DNA from: Lachnospiraceae bacterium UBA2734
GTDB taxonomy: Bacteria; Bacillota; Clostridia; Lachnospirales; Lachnospiraceae
NCBI GenBank assembly: GCA_002353635.1
Contig: DEKA01000001.1
Location: 39,055-76,923 of the forward strand
DNA: 37,869 bases
Direction of reading: 5' to 3'
Of this stretch, positions 1 to 8,058 are shown piece by piece. Each line of letters begins with the position of its first letter. The first letter of the stretch is position 1. Below the pieces are notes generated by a model. The model searched no databases. It was not told the origin of the DNA and worked only from the letters and a program-made list of their open reading frames with translations. A program made the position numbers and the translations under genes.

Positions 1-31
1 TCGCCTCAGCGAGGAATAAACAAGATGCTGA

Positions 32-89
32 CTGCTAAACGCTGACGAAAAACGGTATAACTGCTAAACGCTGTCAAAAACCGGTTGAA
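32..89. repeat. Two-copy 29-bp imperfect tandem repeat upstream of tRNA-Val
   Basis: Copies at 32-60 and 61-89 both begin CTGCTAAACGCTG and then diverge slightly (ACGAAAAACGG against TCAAAAACCGG). The second copy runs into the -35 box of the tRNA promoter. No function can be assigned. The repeat may continue to the left of the window. Confidence 0.6.
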
Positions 90-112
90 AAAATCGTCCC
101 CTGTCGTATAAT
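85..112 (+). promoter_or_regulatory. Promoter of tRNA-Val
   Basis: TTGAAA (85-90) and TATAAT (107-112) are separated by 16 bp, close to the housekeeping sigma-A consensus. Transcription would start near 119, about 17 nt before the mature tRNA. The -10 box lies inside a long inverted repeat whose right arm is the tRNA 5' end (see findings). Confidence 0.75.
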
Positions 113-135
113 AAAAACGTTGACACACGACAGAT

Positions 136-208
136 GGGACGATAGCTCAGCCGGGAGAGCGTCCGCCTCACACGCGGGAGGTCACGGGTTCGAGCCCCGT
201 TCGCCCCA
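136..208 (+). tRNA. tRNA-Val, anticodon CAC
   Basis: A 73-nt cloverleaf can be folded by eye. It has a 7-bp acceptor stem (136-142 with 201-207), a D-arm with GCTC/GAGC, an anticodon stem TCCGC/GCGGG with loop CTCACAC (anticodon CAC, reading GUG), and a T-arm ACGGG-TTCGAGC-CCCGT. The discriminator base is A, as usual for tRNA-Val. No CCA is encoded, so it must be added after transcription. Acceptor position 4 is an A facing C, which breaks an otherwise good stem. The other helices are sound, so the gene is probably functional, but the mismatch deserves checking against other copies. Confidence 0.9.
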
Positions 209-215
209 TTCACAA

Positions 216-270
216 GAAAATCCAGCACGATCAGGTCATCTGCATAGAGTCCTGATCGTGCTGGATTTTC
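216..270 (+). terminator. Terminator after tRNA-Val
   Basis: A perfect 20-bp inverted repeat (216-235 with 251-270) with a 15-nt loop starts 8 nt after the tRNA. The right arm ends in GGATTTTC, so the T-tract is part of the stem. The stem is longer than most intrinsic terminators and could act in both directions. Confidence 0.7.
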
Positions 271-403
271 TGTTGCCCGCACATAGCAGTCAAAACCGCA
301 TATTTGCAGGCAGAAATATACAGTGGACCGGATTGTCAAACGTTATCTGAATGACCACCACCGGTTAAAAACGTGAGCCCCCGGCGCGCCACTAAAGCTG
401 AAA
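271..403. other. Intergenic, no gene seen
   Basis: This stretch lies between the tRNA terminator and the V-ATPase operon terminator. Only short unsupported reading frames are present and no ribosome binding site was found. Nothing else was recognised. Confidence 0.5.
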
Positions 404-448
404 AAAAGAGGGCTGCAGCACGATGTATACGTGCGCAAGCCCTCTTTT
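404..448 (-). terminator. Terminator of the V-ATPase operon
   Basis: An 11-bp stem AAAAGAGGGCT/AGCCCTCTTTT (404-414 with 438-448) holds an inner GCAC/GTGC stem. On the minus strand it ends in CCCTCTTTTTTT, a good intrinsic terminator for transcription coming from atpK. About 130 nt of 3' untranslated sequence separate it from the atpK stop. Confidence 0.8.
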
Positions 449-578
449 CAGTTTCAATTATTCAGTTGTCAGACTGCCCGGGTCCTGAAATGAACTGCCC
501 TCCGGTGCCTCACGGCATTCCGGGCATTGCAGTCTACAGAAATCATCATCTTCCGGGGCAATGCCGGTTTTTCGAAGG

Positions 579-1031
579 TCAGCCGACAGTTGCAGAGTTC
601 AGCAGCAGCATGCAGAACACGAGCGAGAACAGGGCAACCGTCTCGATAATACCGATGACAATAAAGTAATTGGCTGTTCCTTTTCCGGTAGCGCCAAGGG
701 CATCTGCCGAAGCTGCTGCAACCTTGCCCTGGAAAAGCGCGGAGAGGCCGATAGCGAGACCGCCGAAAAGGCCAACGCCCAGAGCGAGCACGGAATCAAT
801 CTTTCCTGCCTTGAAGGCACTGACGATGAAGTTCATCAGAAGGAAGCCGTAAATCGTCTGTGTCAGCGGTGCGCCGGCGAATGCACTCATAATGAACGGA
901 GCGGGCTTGCCCTCTGCATAGCACTTCTTCCAGGCGCCTACAGCCGACATACCGGCAGCGCCTGTGCCAAGGGCGGAACCTGCTGCAGATAAGCCAAGTG
1001 CTGCTGCCATACCAAGATAAGCAATATTCAT
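579..1031 (-). CDS. atpK: V-type ATPase subunit K (rotor-ring proteolipid)
   Basis: Membrane rotor subunit of the V-ATPase, 150 residues, with four predicted membrane helices in two hairpins, the duplicated form known from Enterococcus NtpK (about 156 residues). The last helix carries the essential carboxylate, Glu130 in GIIETVAL. Aligned by eye to E. hirae NtpK, the sodium ligands Thr64, Gln65, Gln110 and Glu139 correspond to Thr57, Gln58, Gln101 and Glu130 here, and the tyrosine of the xxYGF motif (Tyr61) is also kept. The start was set at the ATG at 1031, which has AGGAGA 7 nt upstream; a longer in-frame extension has no ribosome binding site. It is the last gene of the operon, 111 nt after atpI. 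Sodium rather than proton coupling is inferred from these residues. Confidence 0.93.
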   Translation of the reverse strand: MNIAYLGMAAALGLSAAGSALGTGAAGMSAVGAWKKCYAEGKPAPFIMSAFAGAPLTQTIYGFLLMNFIVSAFKAGKIDSVLALGVGLFGGLAIGLSALFQGKVAAASADALGATGKGTANYFIVIGIIETVALFSLVFCMLLLNSATVG

Positions 1032-1142
1032 AACGTTTCTCCTTTTTAATATGATGTTGTGATCATAAGCACATGATGTCATCGGATTGCCGGCGCTTCC
1101 ATGAGACCGCTGCATTCCGTCCGGCATCACAGAAATACGACA

Positions 1143-2990
1143 TTAATTTGTCTTGATACTGTTTTCCTTCCGGAATGGATCATAGGCAATGCCCGTCCAC
1201 TCCAGTCCGACCTGTCCCGAGAACTCCAGTACGTTCAGCCGGACGCCGTGCACAATGACAGAGAGGAAAGCCATAACTATATTGATGAGGTGTCCTAAAA
1301 CGACAACGATCACTGCCACGATAAAGAGAGGTCCGTGGGCCAGTCCTGCCGCCATGTTGTTGAAGCTCTGTGCGATGGCAAGTCCTGCCATGCCGACCGC
1401 GAACAAGCGGATGTAACTCATGACATTGCCAAAGCAGCTGATCGTATTCAGGAACGAAGTAAATGCACCTCCGAGTCCTTCCCTGACACCCTGCGCAAAG
1501 CTCTTGCCGGGTCCCATCGCACCAAAGAGCACGACGAGAATAAAACCGCAGGCAATGACGCCGAACACGATGCTGATATTGACGCTCTCTCCCAGCACAA
1601 GATAGAGCGAGAGAAGATACATCGCGCAGATCGTCAGCATCCAGCCGATATCGGAGACAAAGCTCAGGTCCTTCTGCCCGAGCTTTCTCTTCACGGAGAG
1701 AAGGCTGCCAAGCTCCATCTGAATAGCGCCGATGGAGAAGGAGAACTTCATGATGTTGTTCTGCTGGGCTGCCGCACTCACATGGAAGTACTCCGGGTAG
1801 TTGGCAAACCCGGGGAGAACGAGTGCCTTCAGGAACGGCACCTTCATTGCGGACTCCATGCCAAACCATGTTCCCGTGATGGCGCCCCAGAAGATGGTGG
1901 CAATCGAGAGCACCAGAAGAAGCCATGTCGGCGTCGTGAGCTTCTTTGCCTTTGCGATCAGAAGAATCGTGCCCGCAAGAAGAAGGCATCCATATCCTGC
2001 ATCGCCGAAGATCATGGCAAAGAACAGCGTGAAGAACATAAGAAACCAGAGGGAAATATCCGTCTCTCTGTAGCCCGGGAGAATCCCGAGAATTTTGTAG
2101 AGAGGTGAAATCAGTCTGGTTATCCTATTGTAACGAAGCTTGGTCGGGATGGCATCATCGTCCTCAGAGACATCGCCCACTGCATAAGCCCAGTGGTTCT
2201 TTTTTGCCGTCTCTTCAAACTTCTGAATATCATCCGCCGGAATATAGCCGGAGATCCACACCAGCTGCGCATCATTTTCTGCCGTTTTGCTGGCAGAGGA
2301 GTAGATCACTTCATTCTGGCACCTGACCATCTGGCTGCGGAAACTGCTGTCATACAGCGCCGCATTCTTCAGGACTTCATCACAGTGCAAGAGCTGCCGC
2401 TGTGCATCCTCAATCTCCCCGCGCAGCTGCGCCGCTCCCTTCACTGGCATTTCCAGTTCGGTTCCGTGAAAGGCAGCCGGAAGCGCTCCGACTACTGCGA
2501 TCGTATCCGACTTCTCCACCGATGCCATACGGATTGCACGGATCTGATCGTCTGCAAAGATCTGCCCGCATTCCGTCCTGTCCACGCGGTAAAAATGAAG
2601 ATCGATTCCCTCCCTGCGAAGTGATCTCACCTGCTCCGGAGAGAACTCCCCCCATGGCGCAAGTCTGTCGATCTCCGTGCGGTCGTGTCCGATCAGCGAG
2701 TTAAGCGCATTCTTCTGTGCCAGCGCGTTTGAGGCATCCGCATACAGTTTCCCGAACTCCTCATCTGACAGGACAGGCTTCTTCTCCTGTCCCTTCTCCT
2801 TCCCGTCCGGCGCATACGCCAGCAGTTCTGACTGCATCTTCGACAAATCGCTGAATTTCTTCACCGCAGCCGGATCCGCATTCTTCTTTTCTGCGATATG
2901 AAGAAGCCCCATGTCCCGGAGGCCCCTCAGCATTTCATCCTTATGGCCGACAGTGCTGACGACGTAAACCATGTCCATTTTTTCAATCAT
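1143..2990 (-). CDS. atpI: V-type ATPase subunit I (stator membrane subunit)
   Basis: Subunit I (the 'a' subunit) forms the ion half-channels next to the K ring and anchors the peripheral stalk. At 615 residues it is slightly short for the family (about 650). Roughly residues 1-310 are soluble, starting with the typical MIEKMDMVYVV strand. The rest is the membrane part, about seven helices, beginning SLWFLMFFTLFFAMIFGDAGYG and including the conserved FGDAGYG and the SYIRLFAVGMAG segment, whose arginine is expected to face the ring carboxylate. The start ATG overlaps the stop of atpD by four bases (ATGA), so the two are translationally coupled; GGAGG lies 7 nt upstream. Confidence 0.93.
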   Translation of the reverse strand: MIEKMDMVYVVSTVGHKDEMLRGLRDMGLLHIAEKKNADPAAVKKFSDLSKMQSELLAYAPDGKEKGQEKKPVLSDEEFGKLYADASNALAQKNALNSLIGHDRTEIDRLAPWGEFSPEQVRSLRREGIDLHFYRVDRTECGQIFADDQIRAIRMASVEKSDTIAVVGALPAAFHGTELEMPVKGAAQLRGEIEDAQRQLLHCDEVLKNAALYDSSFRSQMVRCQNEVIYSSASKTAENDAQLVWISGYIPADDIQKFEETAKKNHWAYAVGDVSEDDDAIPTKLRYNRITRLISPLYKILGILPGYRETDISLWFLMFFTLFFAMIFGDAGYGCLLLAGTILLIAKAKKLTTPTWLLLVLSIATIFWGAITGTWFGMESAMKVPFLKALVLPGFANYPEYFHVSAAAQQNNIMKFSFSIGAIQMELGSLLSVKRKLGQKDLSFVSDIGWMLTICAMYLLSLYLVLGESVNISIVFGVIACGFILVVLFGAMGPGKSFAQGVREGLGGAFTSFLNTISCFGNVMSYIRLFAVGMAGLAIAQSFNNMAAGLAHGPLFIVAVIVVVLGHLINIVMAFLSVIVHGVRLNVLEFSGQVGLEWTGIAYDPFRKENSIKTN

Positions 2991-3601
2991 CGTCCTGCCT
3001 CCACAAGTTTCTTCTTAGCTATCTTGCCGCGCACAACCGCAGCCGTCTGCTGATCGCCCAGGTAAACACCGATGATGCGGATGTTCTCCTTGGCTTCCGG
3101 AATCTTGACCTTCTCAAAGAGATTGACTCTCTGGGATGTGGTGCGAAGCTCCTTGCCCAGAAGTTCCACTTGCTTTTTCAAAGTGGAAACCAGTGCGTCC
3201 AGACGCGCGATCTCACGCAGCTTGAATACTGCAGTATCAACCCACAAAGGATAGTCTTCCACGTTGTAGGAAATGTCCTTGAATGTCAGCTCCTTGAAAG
3301 CAGGAATTCTGACACCTGCGATATTCTCGGTCGTCACAATGACGGTGTCAGGCTGAACAAGGTCGTCCAGCTTCTTCTCCTTGTCGAAAATTGTGTTCTC
3401 CGCGAATACAGCGATCCAGTCATCCAGATTGCCGACCATTTCCTCACGCTCGGCTTCCTTCTCTTTCAGCTGATCGTTGATCTGCATGATCACCGACTGA
3501 AGCTGTTGTTTTTTCAGCTGCAGGGTGGGCAGATAGCGCTCATACTGTTTCAGGTGATCTTTCTGCACTTTTTGTTCATTTTTAGTGAGTTTGACCGCCA
3601 T
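2987..3601 (-). CDS. atpD: V-type ATPase subunit D (central stalk)
   Basis: Central rotor stalk of the V1 sector, 204 residues. It begins MAVKLTKNEQKVQKDHLKQYERYLPTL, a variant of the conserved N-terminal helix of this family, and both ends form long coiled-coil helices with a short folded middle (about residues 70-125). The C-terminal helix contains the typical RVNLFEKVKIPEAKENIRII stretch. AGGAG stands 7 nt before the ATG. The gene lies 16 nt after atpB and overlaps atpI. No subunit F, the usual partner of D, is encoded anywhere in the operon. Confidence 0.93.
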   Translation of the reverse strand: MAVKLTKNEQKVQKDHLKQYERYLPTLQLKKQQLQSVIMQINDQLKEKEAEREEMVGNLDDWIAVFAENTIFDKEKKLDDLVQPDTVIVTTENIAGVRIPAFKELTFKDISYNVEDYPLWVDTAVFKLREIARLDALVSTLKKQVELLGKELRTTSQRVNLFEKVKIPEAKENIRIIGVYLGDQQTAAVVRGKIAKKKLVEAGR

Positions 3602-3617
3602 TGACTGCTCCTTTGTC

Positions 3618-4907
3618 TTAGTCCAGCTTCTTAGGCCATCTTTCCTTGATGAGGCTTGTCTTCAGTCCCGTCTCATTGGGCTCGAAGCACTCCGCCAGGA
3701 TCTCCCAGCCAAGATCAAGCGCATCCTCGAGAGGGATGTTGACGCTGAGGTCCATCATCTTCTCCTCGAAGAGCTTGCCGTATTTGAGAAGCTTCTCATC
3801 CCAGTCACTCATCGCAAAGCCCATGGACTTCTTCTCAAGACTCTCCTTGTACTGCGCATAGAGCTTGATCATGCCGTCCATCAGTGCGCGGTGATCATCT
3901 CTTGTATCGCCGTTGACGTTCTGCTTAAGTCTAGAGAGAGAGCCGAACGGCTCGATGCGTCCGTTTCTCAGATAGAACTGACCCTCTGTGATATATCCGG
4001 TGTTATCCGGAACGGGGTGCGTGACATCGTCGCCGGGCATCGTCGTGACGCCGAGAATCGTGATGGAGCCTGCGCCCTCGATATCCACAGCCTTCTCATA
4101 GCGGGAAGCCAGCATACTGTAAAGATCTCCAGGGTAACCACGGTTTGAAGGCACCTGCTCCATGGTGATCGCAAGCTCCTTCTCTGCATCGCAGAAACTC
4201 GTCATATCGGTCAGCAGAACCAGAACCTTCCTGCCTTCCAGAGCGAACTGCTCGGCAACGGCGAGGGAGAGGTCAGGCACCAGCGTACTCTCTACGGTAG
4301 GATCCGCAGCGGTGTGAATGAACATCACCGTGTGGCTCATCGCGCCGCCCTTCTCGAGGGTGTCGCGGAAAGCCAGGTAATCATCGTACTTAAGGCCCAT
4401 ACCGCCAAGAACGATGACATCAACCTCGGCCTGCAGGGCAATTCTTGCCAGCAGCTGGTTGTACGGCTCACCGGATACCGAGAAGATAGGGAGCTTCTGG
4501 CTCTCTACCAGTGTGTTGAACATATCGATCATCGGAATACCCGTGCGGATCATGTGCTTGGGGATGATACGCTTTGCGGGGTTGAAGGAAGGACCGCCGA
4601 TGTCGATCATATTTTCAGTAAGCGCCGGTCCATTGTCTCTGGGAACGCCTGCGCCGTTGAAAATACGGCCGAGCAGGTGCTCCGAGAACGAGACCTGCAT
4701 GGGTCTTCCAAGGAACTTCACGGGGTCATCTGTGCTGACGCCCTGTGCGCCTGCGAATACCTGGAGGGAAACCTTGTCCCCGTCCAGCTTGATGACGTTG
4801 GCATAGCTGTCGCCGACCAGAGCCAGGTCTCCGTTGCGGATCCCCGTCGCTCTGACGGTCACGACGTTGCCGACGATGGATTCAATTTTTGTATATACCT
4901 TCTGCAT
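3618..4907 (-). CDS. atpB: V-type ATPase subunit B (non-catalytic)
   Basis: Nucleotide-binding, non-catalytic subunit of the A3B3 head, 429 residues, shorter than the roughly 460 of most archaeal and clostridial forms and close to the chlamydial and spirochaetal forms (about 435). Recognisable blocks are the N-terminal beta-barrel (residues 1-75), PMIDMFNTLVESQKLPIFSVSG in place of a P-loop, VLLTDMTSFCDAEKE, and NRGYPGDLYSMLASRYEKA with the arginines next to the catalytic site. The AGGAGG ribosome binding site overlaps the stop codon of atpA, so translation is probably coupled. Confidence 0.95.
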   Translation of the reverse strand: MQKVYTKIESIVGNVVTVRATGIRNGDLALVGDSYANVIKLDGDKVSLQVFAGAQGVSTDDPVKFLGRPMQVSFSEHLLGRIFNGAGVPRDNGPALTENMIDIGGPSFNPAKRIIPKHMIRTGIPMIDMFNTLVESQKLPIFSVSGEPYNQLLARIALQAEVDVIVLGGMGLKYDDYLAFRDTLEKGGAMSHTVMFIHTAADPTVESTLVPDLSLAVAEQFALEGRKVLVLLTDMTSFCDAEKELAITMEQVPSNRGYPGDLYSMLASRYEKAVDIEGAGSITILGVTTMPGDDVTHPVPDNTGYITEGQFYLRNGRIEPFGSLSRLKQNVNGDTRDDHRALMDGMIKLYAQYKESLEKKSMGFAMSDWDEKLLKYGKLFEEKMMDLSVNIPLEDALDLGWEILAECFEPNETGLKTSLIKERWPKKLD

Positions 4908-4915
4908 ACGTCCTC

Positions 4916-6646
4916 CTAAGCCGCAACCTTCGTCTTAAAGAACTCCGCGATCTCATTCTTCTTTGCCTCGAACTCAGGGCTCTGGAAAACAGTGCCGTGC
5001 CAGTCGAGGAACTTCTGGCGAAGCTCATTGAAGAATGTACGGATCTCGTTCTTGTCCTCAAGGCTGTAGGTCGATGTCAGCGCTTCATAGAGCAGATCGA
5101 ATTCCACGCGCTGTCTCTCCGGCGGATCGGCCGCATCGATCGGATCGAAGGAGTTCTGCTGCAGATAGACGGCATCGAGAAGCTCGCCCTTCTGATAGGT
5201 GATATAATCCTCGCTCGTTGTGCCTTCCTCGCCGACAACCTTCATCATCTGGTTGACTTCGATGCTTCTCTTGAGGATCCCTCTTGCTCTTTCCACGCGG
5301 CCCATATCGATGATGCCGGTGTACTTGGACCAGGACTCTGTGGGATCAATGGCGGGGTACTTGCGCGCATCGGATCTCTCTCTCGAAAGACCATGGAAAG
5401 CACCGACGACCTTCAGCGTTGCCTGTGTCACAGGCTCCTCGAAGTTGCCGCCGGCAGGAGATACTGTACCGCCGATAGTGACGGAGCCGATGGAGCCGTC
5501 CTTCAGGCGAACCTTTCCTGCTCTCTCGTAGAAAGCTGCGATTGTGGACTCCAGATATGCGGGGAATGCCTCCTCGCCGGGGATTTCCTCGAGTCGTCCG
5601 CTCATCTCACGCATAGCCTGTGCCCAGCGGCTCGTGGAATCTGCCAGCATGAGGACGTTCAGTCCCATCTGGCGGTAATACTCGGCCATGGTCACTGCCG
5701 TGTAGCAGGATGCCTCACGGGCTGCCACAGGCATCGAGGATGTGTTGCAGATGATGATGGTTCTCTCCATGAGAGAGCGCCCTGTTCTCGGATCTTCCAG
5801 TTCAGGGAACTCCTTCAGGATTTCTACAACCTCTCCGGCACGCTCGCCGCAGGCTGCAATGATCACGATATCTGCCTCGCCGTTCTTGGCCTCCATGTGC
5901 TGCAGAACTGTCTTGCCTGCACCGAAAGGTCCGGGTACGCAGAACGTGCCGCCCTTGGCTACGGGCAGGAACGTGTCGATGGAGCGCAGCTGCATGATCA
6001 GCGGCTCATCGGGACGGAGTCTTTCTTCGTAACACTTGATCGGTCTCTTGATCGGCTGCGTGATGACCATGGAGAGCTCTCTCTCCTCTCCGCTTGTATT
6101 CTCAATCACGCAGATTGTGGCGCGCACATTATATGTACCCTTGCCCACGATGGATTTGACGGTCCAGTCATTTCCCTTCAGGGTAAAGGGAACCATGATG
6201 TGGTGCGTAAAAATTCCTTCCGGAACCGTTCCGATCGTATCGCCGGCCACGACGGAATCTCCAACCTTTACAGTGGGTGTGAACTCCCAGTCCTTGTTCG
6301 GAATGGGATCGAGATAGACGCCTCTCTGCAGGAAAAAGCCGCACTTCTCTGCCAGCTCCGGCAGAGGGTTCTGAAGGCCGTCATAGATCTGGGTCAGAAG
6401 ACCCGGTCCAAGATCAACACTCATCAGCGCTCCGGTGAACTCGACCGGATCGCCGACCTTGATGCCGTTCGACATCTCGTAAATCTGCATGCTGGCAATG
6501 CCGTCGGTAATACGGATAACCTCGCTCTTGAGGCGCTTGTCGTCTACGTGGATATAACCCACTTCGTTCTTGCGGACAGCGCCGTCAAATTTGACGTTAG
6601 CCATGTTACCATTGATGCCAGTCACATGTCCTGTTGCTGTATCCAT
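4916..6646 (-). CDS. atpA: V-type ATPase subunit A (catalytic)
   Basis: Catalytic ATP-hydrolysing subunit, 576 residues. The order is an N-terminal barrel (1-70), the non-homologous insert typical of A subunits (about 115-190), the nucleotide-binding domain with P-loop GPFGAGKT near residue 238, the Walker-B region with NVLMLADSTSRWAQAMRE, then a helical C-terminal domain. The usual GAFGAGKT reads GPFGAGKT here. The GER motif (ACGERAGEVVE) that holds the catalytic glutamate is intact. AGGAGA lies about 8 nt before the ATG. It is the third gene of the operon, after a 29-nt gap. Confidence 0.96.
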   Translation of the reverse strand: MDTATGHVTGINGNMANVKFDGAVRKNEVGYIHVDDKRLKSEVIRITDGIASMQIYEMSNGIKVGDPVEFTGALMSVDLGPGLLTQIYDGLQNPLPELAEKCGFFLQRGVYLDPIPNKDWEFTPTVKVGDSVVAGDTIGTVPEGIFTHHIMVPFTLKGNDWTVKSIVGKGTYNVRATICVIENTSGEERELSMVITQPIKRPIKCYEERLRPDEPLIMQLRSIDTFLPVAKGGTFCVPGPFGAGKTVLQHMEAKNGEADIVIIAACGERAGEVVEILKEFPELEDPRTGRSLMERTIIICNTSSMPVAAREASCYTAVTMAEYYRQMGLNVLMLADSTSRWAQAMREMSGRLEEIPGEEAFPAYLESTIAAFYERAGKVRLKDGSIGSVTIGGTVSPAGGNFEEPVTQATLKVVGAFHGLSRERSDARKYPAIDPTESWSKYTGIIDMGRVERARGILKRSIEVNQMMKVVGEEGTTSEDYITYQKGELLDAVYLQQNSFDPIDAADPPERQRVEFDLLYEALTSTYSLEDKNEIRTFFNELRQKFLDWHGTVFQSPEFEAKKNEIAEFFKTKVAA

Positions 6647-6675
6647 AGATAATGTCTCCTAAGATAAAGTTATAG

Positions 6676-7197
6676 CTACAATGCATAGACTCTCTGCCGG
6701 ACAATGTCCATCAGACGCCTGAATTCCTTCTGCCCCTTGTCGTGGTCGAAGCACTGCTGCCTCTCCATGAGCTTAAGCTTGATCGCATAGCCGAAGAGAA
6801 CATAATCGTCGAACATATGGAGTCCTACGAGTTCATCCAGAAGCTGGAATTCAAAAGCCAGCATCATCTTTTCGGCCTGCAGGGGATTCTTTGCGCCGAG
6901 GATCGCATTCACTCGCTGCGTCACCTCGGGCGTTCTCTTTGCAGGTGCCTGGCAGGGCTTCCCGAGCTTAACATTTCTCTGGTAGTTCAGTTCCTCCATC
7001 ACGGGGTCGTAGACGCGCGCCCACTCCTCGACAAGAGGTCCCTTTTTAGAAGAAAATGTGAGGTTCTCGAGAAGGCGGTACTTGTCCTTGCTCACCTGCC
7101 CCTTGCACATATCCAGAAATTCAGAGTAGCTGACAGGCATCTCTCCGTCTGACTTAAGATCCGGCAGACTGGAGATCAGATAATAATAGGATGCCAT
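6676..7197 (-). CDS. DUF2764 family protein, probable V-ATPase subunit C equivalent
   Basis: A 173-residue soluble, helix-rich protein beginning MASYYYLISSLPDLKSDGEMPVS. This opening, the length and the place between E and A match the DUF2764 proteins of chlamydial, spirochaetal and Bacteroidetes V-ATPase operons, where no ordinary subunit C is found. A role in joining the head to the membrane ring is inferred from that position. The ATG at 7197 was chosen because AGGAGG lies 5 nt upstream; a GTG at 7203 overlaps that site and is unlikely. Conserved-looking features include the hydrophobic helix around MLAFEFQLLDELVGLHMF and the final basic helix. The gap to atpE is 12 nt. Confidence 0.8.
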   Translation of the reverse strand: MASYYYLISSLPDLKSDGEMPVSYSEFLDMCKGQVSKDKYRLLENLTFSSKKGPLVEEWARVYDPVMEELNYQRNVKLGKPCQAPAKRTPEVTQRVNAILGAKNPLQAEKMMLAFEFQLLDELVGLHMFDDYVLFGYAIKLKLMERQQCFDHDKGQKEFRRLMDIVRQRVYAL

Positions 7198-7209
7198 GTT
7201 CACCTCCTG

Positions 7210-7770
7210 TTAAAGATCGAGATTTCTGAAGTACGGCATCATCATCTCCGTGATTGCCTCATCTGAGCAGTCAAAATACCCGGATCCATCCTTGGATGCA
7301 AGACGGAATCCTGCCTTCACGCCCTTAGTAGGACGAATCTCGAGGCCGTTCTTAATCTCCTCTGCGAGCTGCGCCTTCAGGCCGTCTGTCACATTGGCAA
7401 CTTCAGCCGTGTACTGAGAGGCGTCCTCTCCTGCAACTGCCGCCTTGATGAGCTTGCCCAGGGCCTCGTCATCGAGGTGCTTCGCCACATCATTCTGCAG
7501 AATCTTCTCGAAAATATTCTGCACCTCAGCCTTGAAAGAGAGAACGGCGTCACGCTTGGCCTGCTCGGCACTGACAGCGGCGCTCTCCTTCATGGTGTCG
7601 ATCTCTTTCTTTGCGGAGGCCTTTGTGTTCTCCGCCTGCGCATTGGCGTCGGAAACGATTGCAGCTGCCTTTTTCTTCGCATCTGCAATGATGGATTCCG
7701 CCTTTGCGTTGGCCGCATCGATTCCTTCTTTCTGAATCGACGTAACCAGATCCTGAATCTGTAATTCCAT
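7210..7770 (-). CDS. atpE: V-type ATPase subunit E (peripheral stalk)
   Basis: First gene of the operon, 186 residues. Residues 1-90 are an alanine-, lysine- and glutamate-rich coiled coil (AKAESIIADAKKKAAAIVSDA), typical of the peripheral stalk that stops the head from turning. Residues 95-186 form the compact domain that binds the top of the head. AGGAGG lies 6 nt before the ATG. The partner stalk subunit G/H is not encoded next to it, as also reported for the chlamydial type of operon. Confidence 0.88.
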   Translation of the reverse strand: MELQIQDLVTSIQKEGIDAANAKAESIIADAKKKAAAIVSDANAQAENTKASAKKEIDTMKESAAVSAEQAKRDAVLSFKAEVQNIFEKILQNDVAKHLDDEALGKLIKAAVAGEDASQYTAEVANVTDGLKAQLAEEIKNGLEIRPTKGVKAGFRLASKDGSGYFDCSDEAITEMMMPYFRNLDL

Positions 7771-7876
7771 AGATCCCTCCTGTGTCGATATATTGTGAAT
7801 GTGTCCTTACAAAAACGTATCTGTTAAAGAACTGTCATTTCGTTCTCCCGGAAAACGCGTCTCCCGGAGCACACAT

Positions 7877-7905
7877 TTTATATTTTAGCAGATTATCCGC
7901 GTGAA
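7877..7905 (-). promoter_or_regulatory. Possible promoter of the V-ATPase operon
   Basis: On the minus strand TTCACG (7905-7900) and TATAAA (7882-7877) are 17 bp apart. The implied start near 7870 leaves a leader of about 100 nt before atpE. That leader contains TCTCCCGGA twice (near 7847 and 7860). No operator was recognised. Confidence 0.45.
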
Positions 7906-7945
7906 AACATCGACATTTTGTTACACATGTCCAAAGCCTGATTGT

Positions 7946-7992
7946 ATAAAAAAGCACCGTCTGATCTTCCATAGAGGATAATCAGGCGGTGC
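7946..7992 (-). terminator. Terminator after uxuB
   Basis: A 12-bp stem GCACCGTCTGAT/ATCAGGCGGTGC (7954-7965 with 7981-7992, one G-T pair) is followed on the minus strand by TTTTTT. It lies about 65 nt after the uxuB stop and just before the V-ATPase promoter, so it separates the two operons. Confidence 0.85.
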
Positions 7993-8058
7993 CTTTACTG
8001 CTGTAACGTTATATACGTTCAGAGTTCAATAATATTTTCGTGGCTGTTCAGAAATCAA

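Noticed and set aside
373..669. 98-residue frame at the end of the V-ATPase operon
   Set aside because: It crosses the operon terminator and the end of atpK on the other strand and has no ribosome binding site.
4889..6652. 587-residue open frame on the plus strand opposite atpA
   Set aside because: It is antisense to a clearly functional ATPase subunit and arises from codon bias in GC-rich DNA. The same holds for the long antisense frames opposite uxuB (8350-9753), murD (13214-14479) and GH3 (18233-19699).
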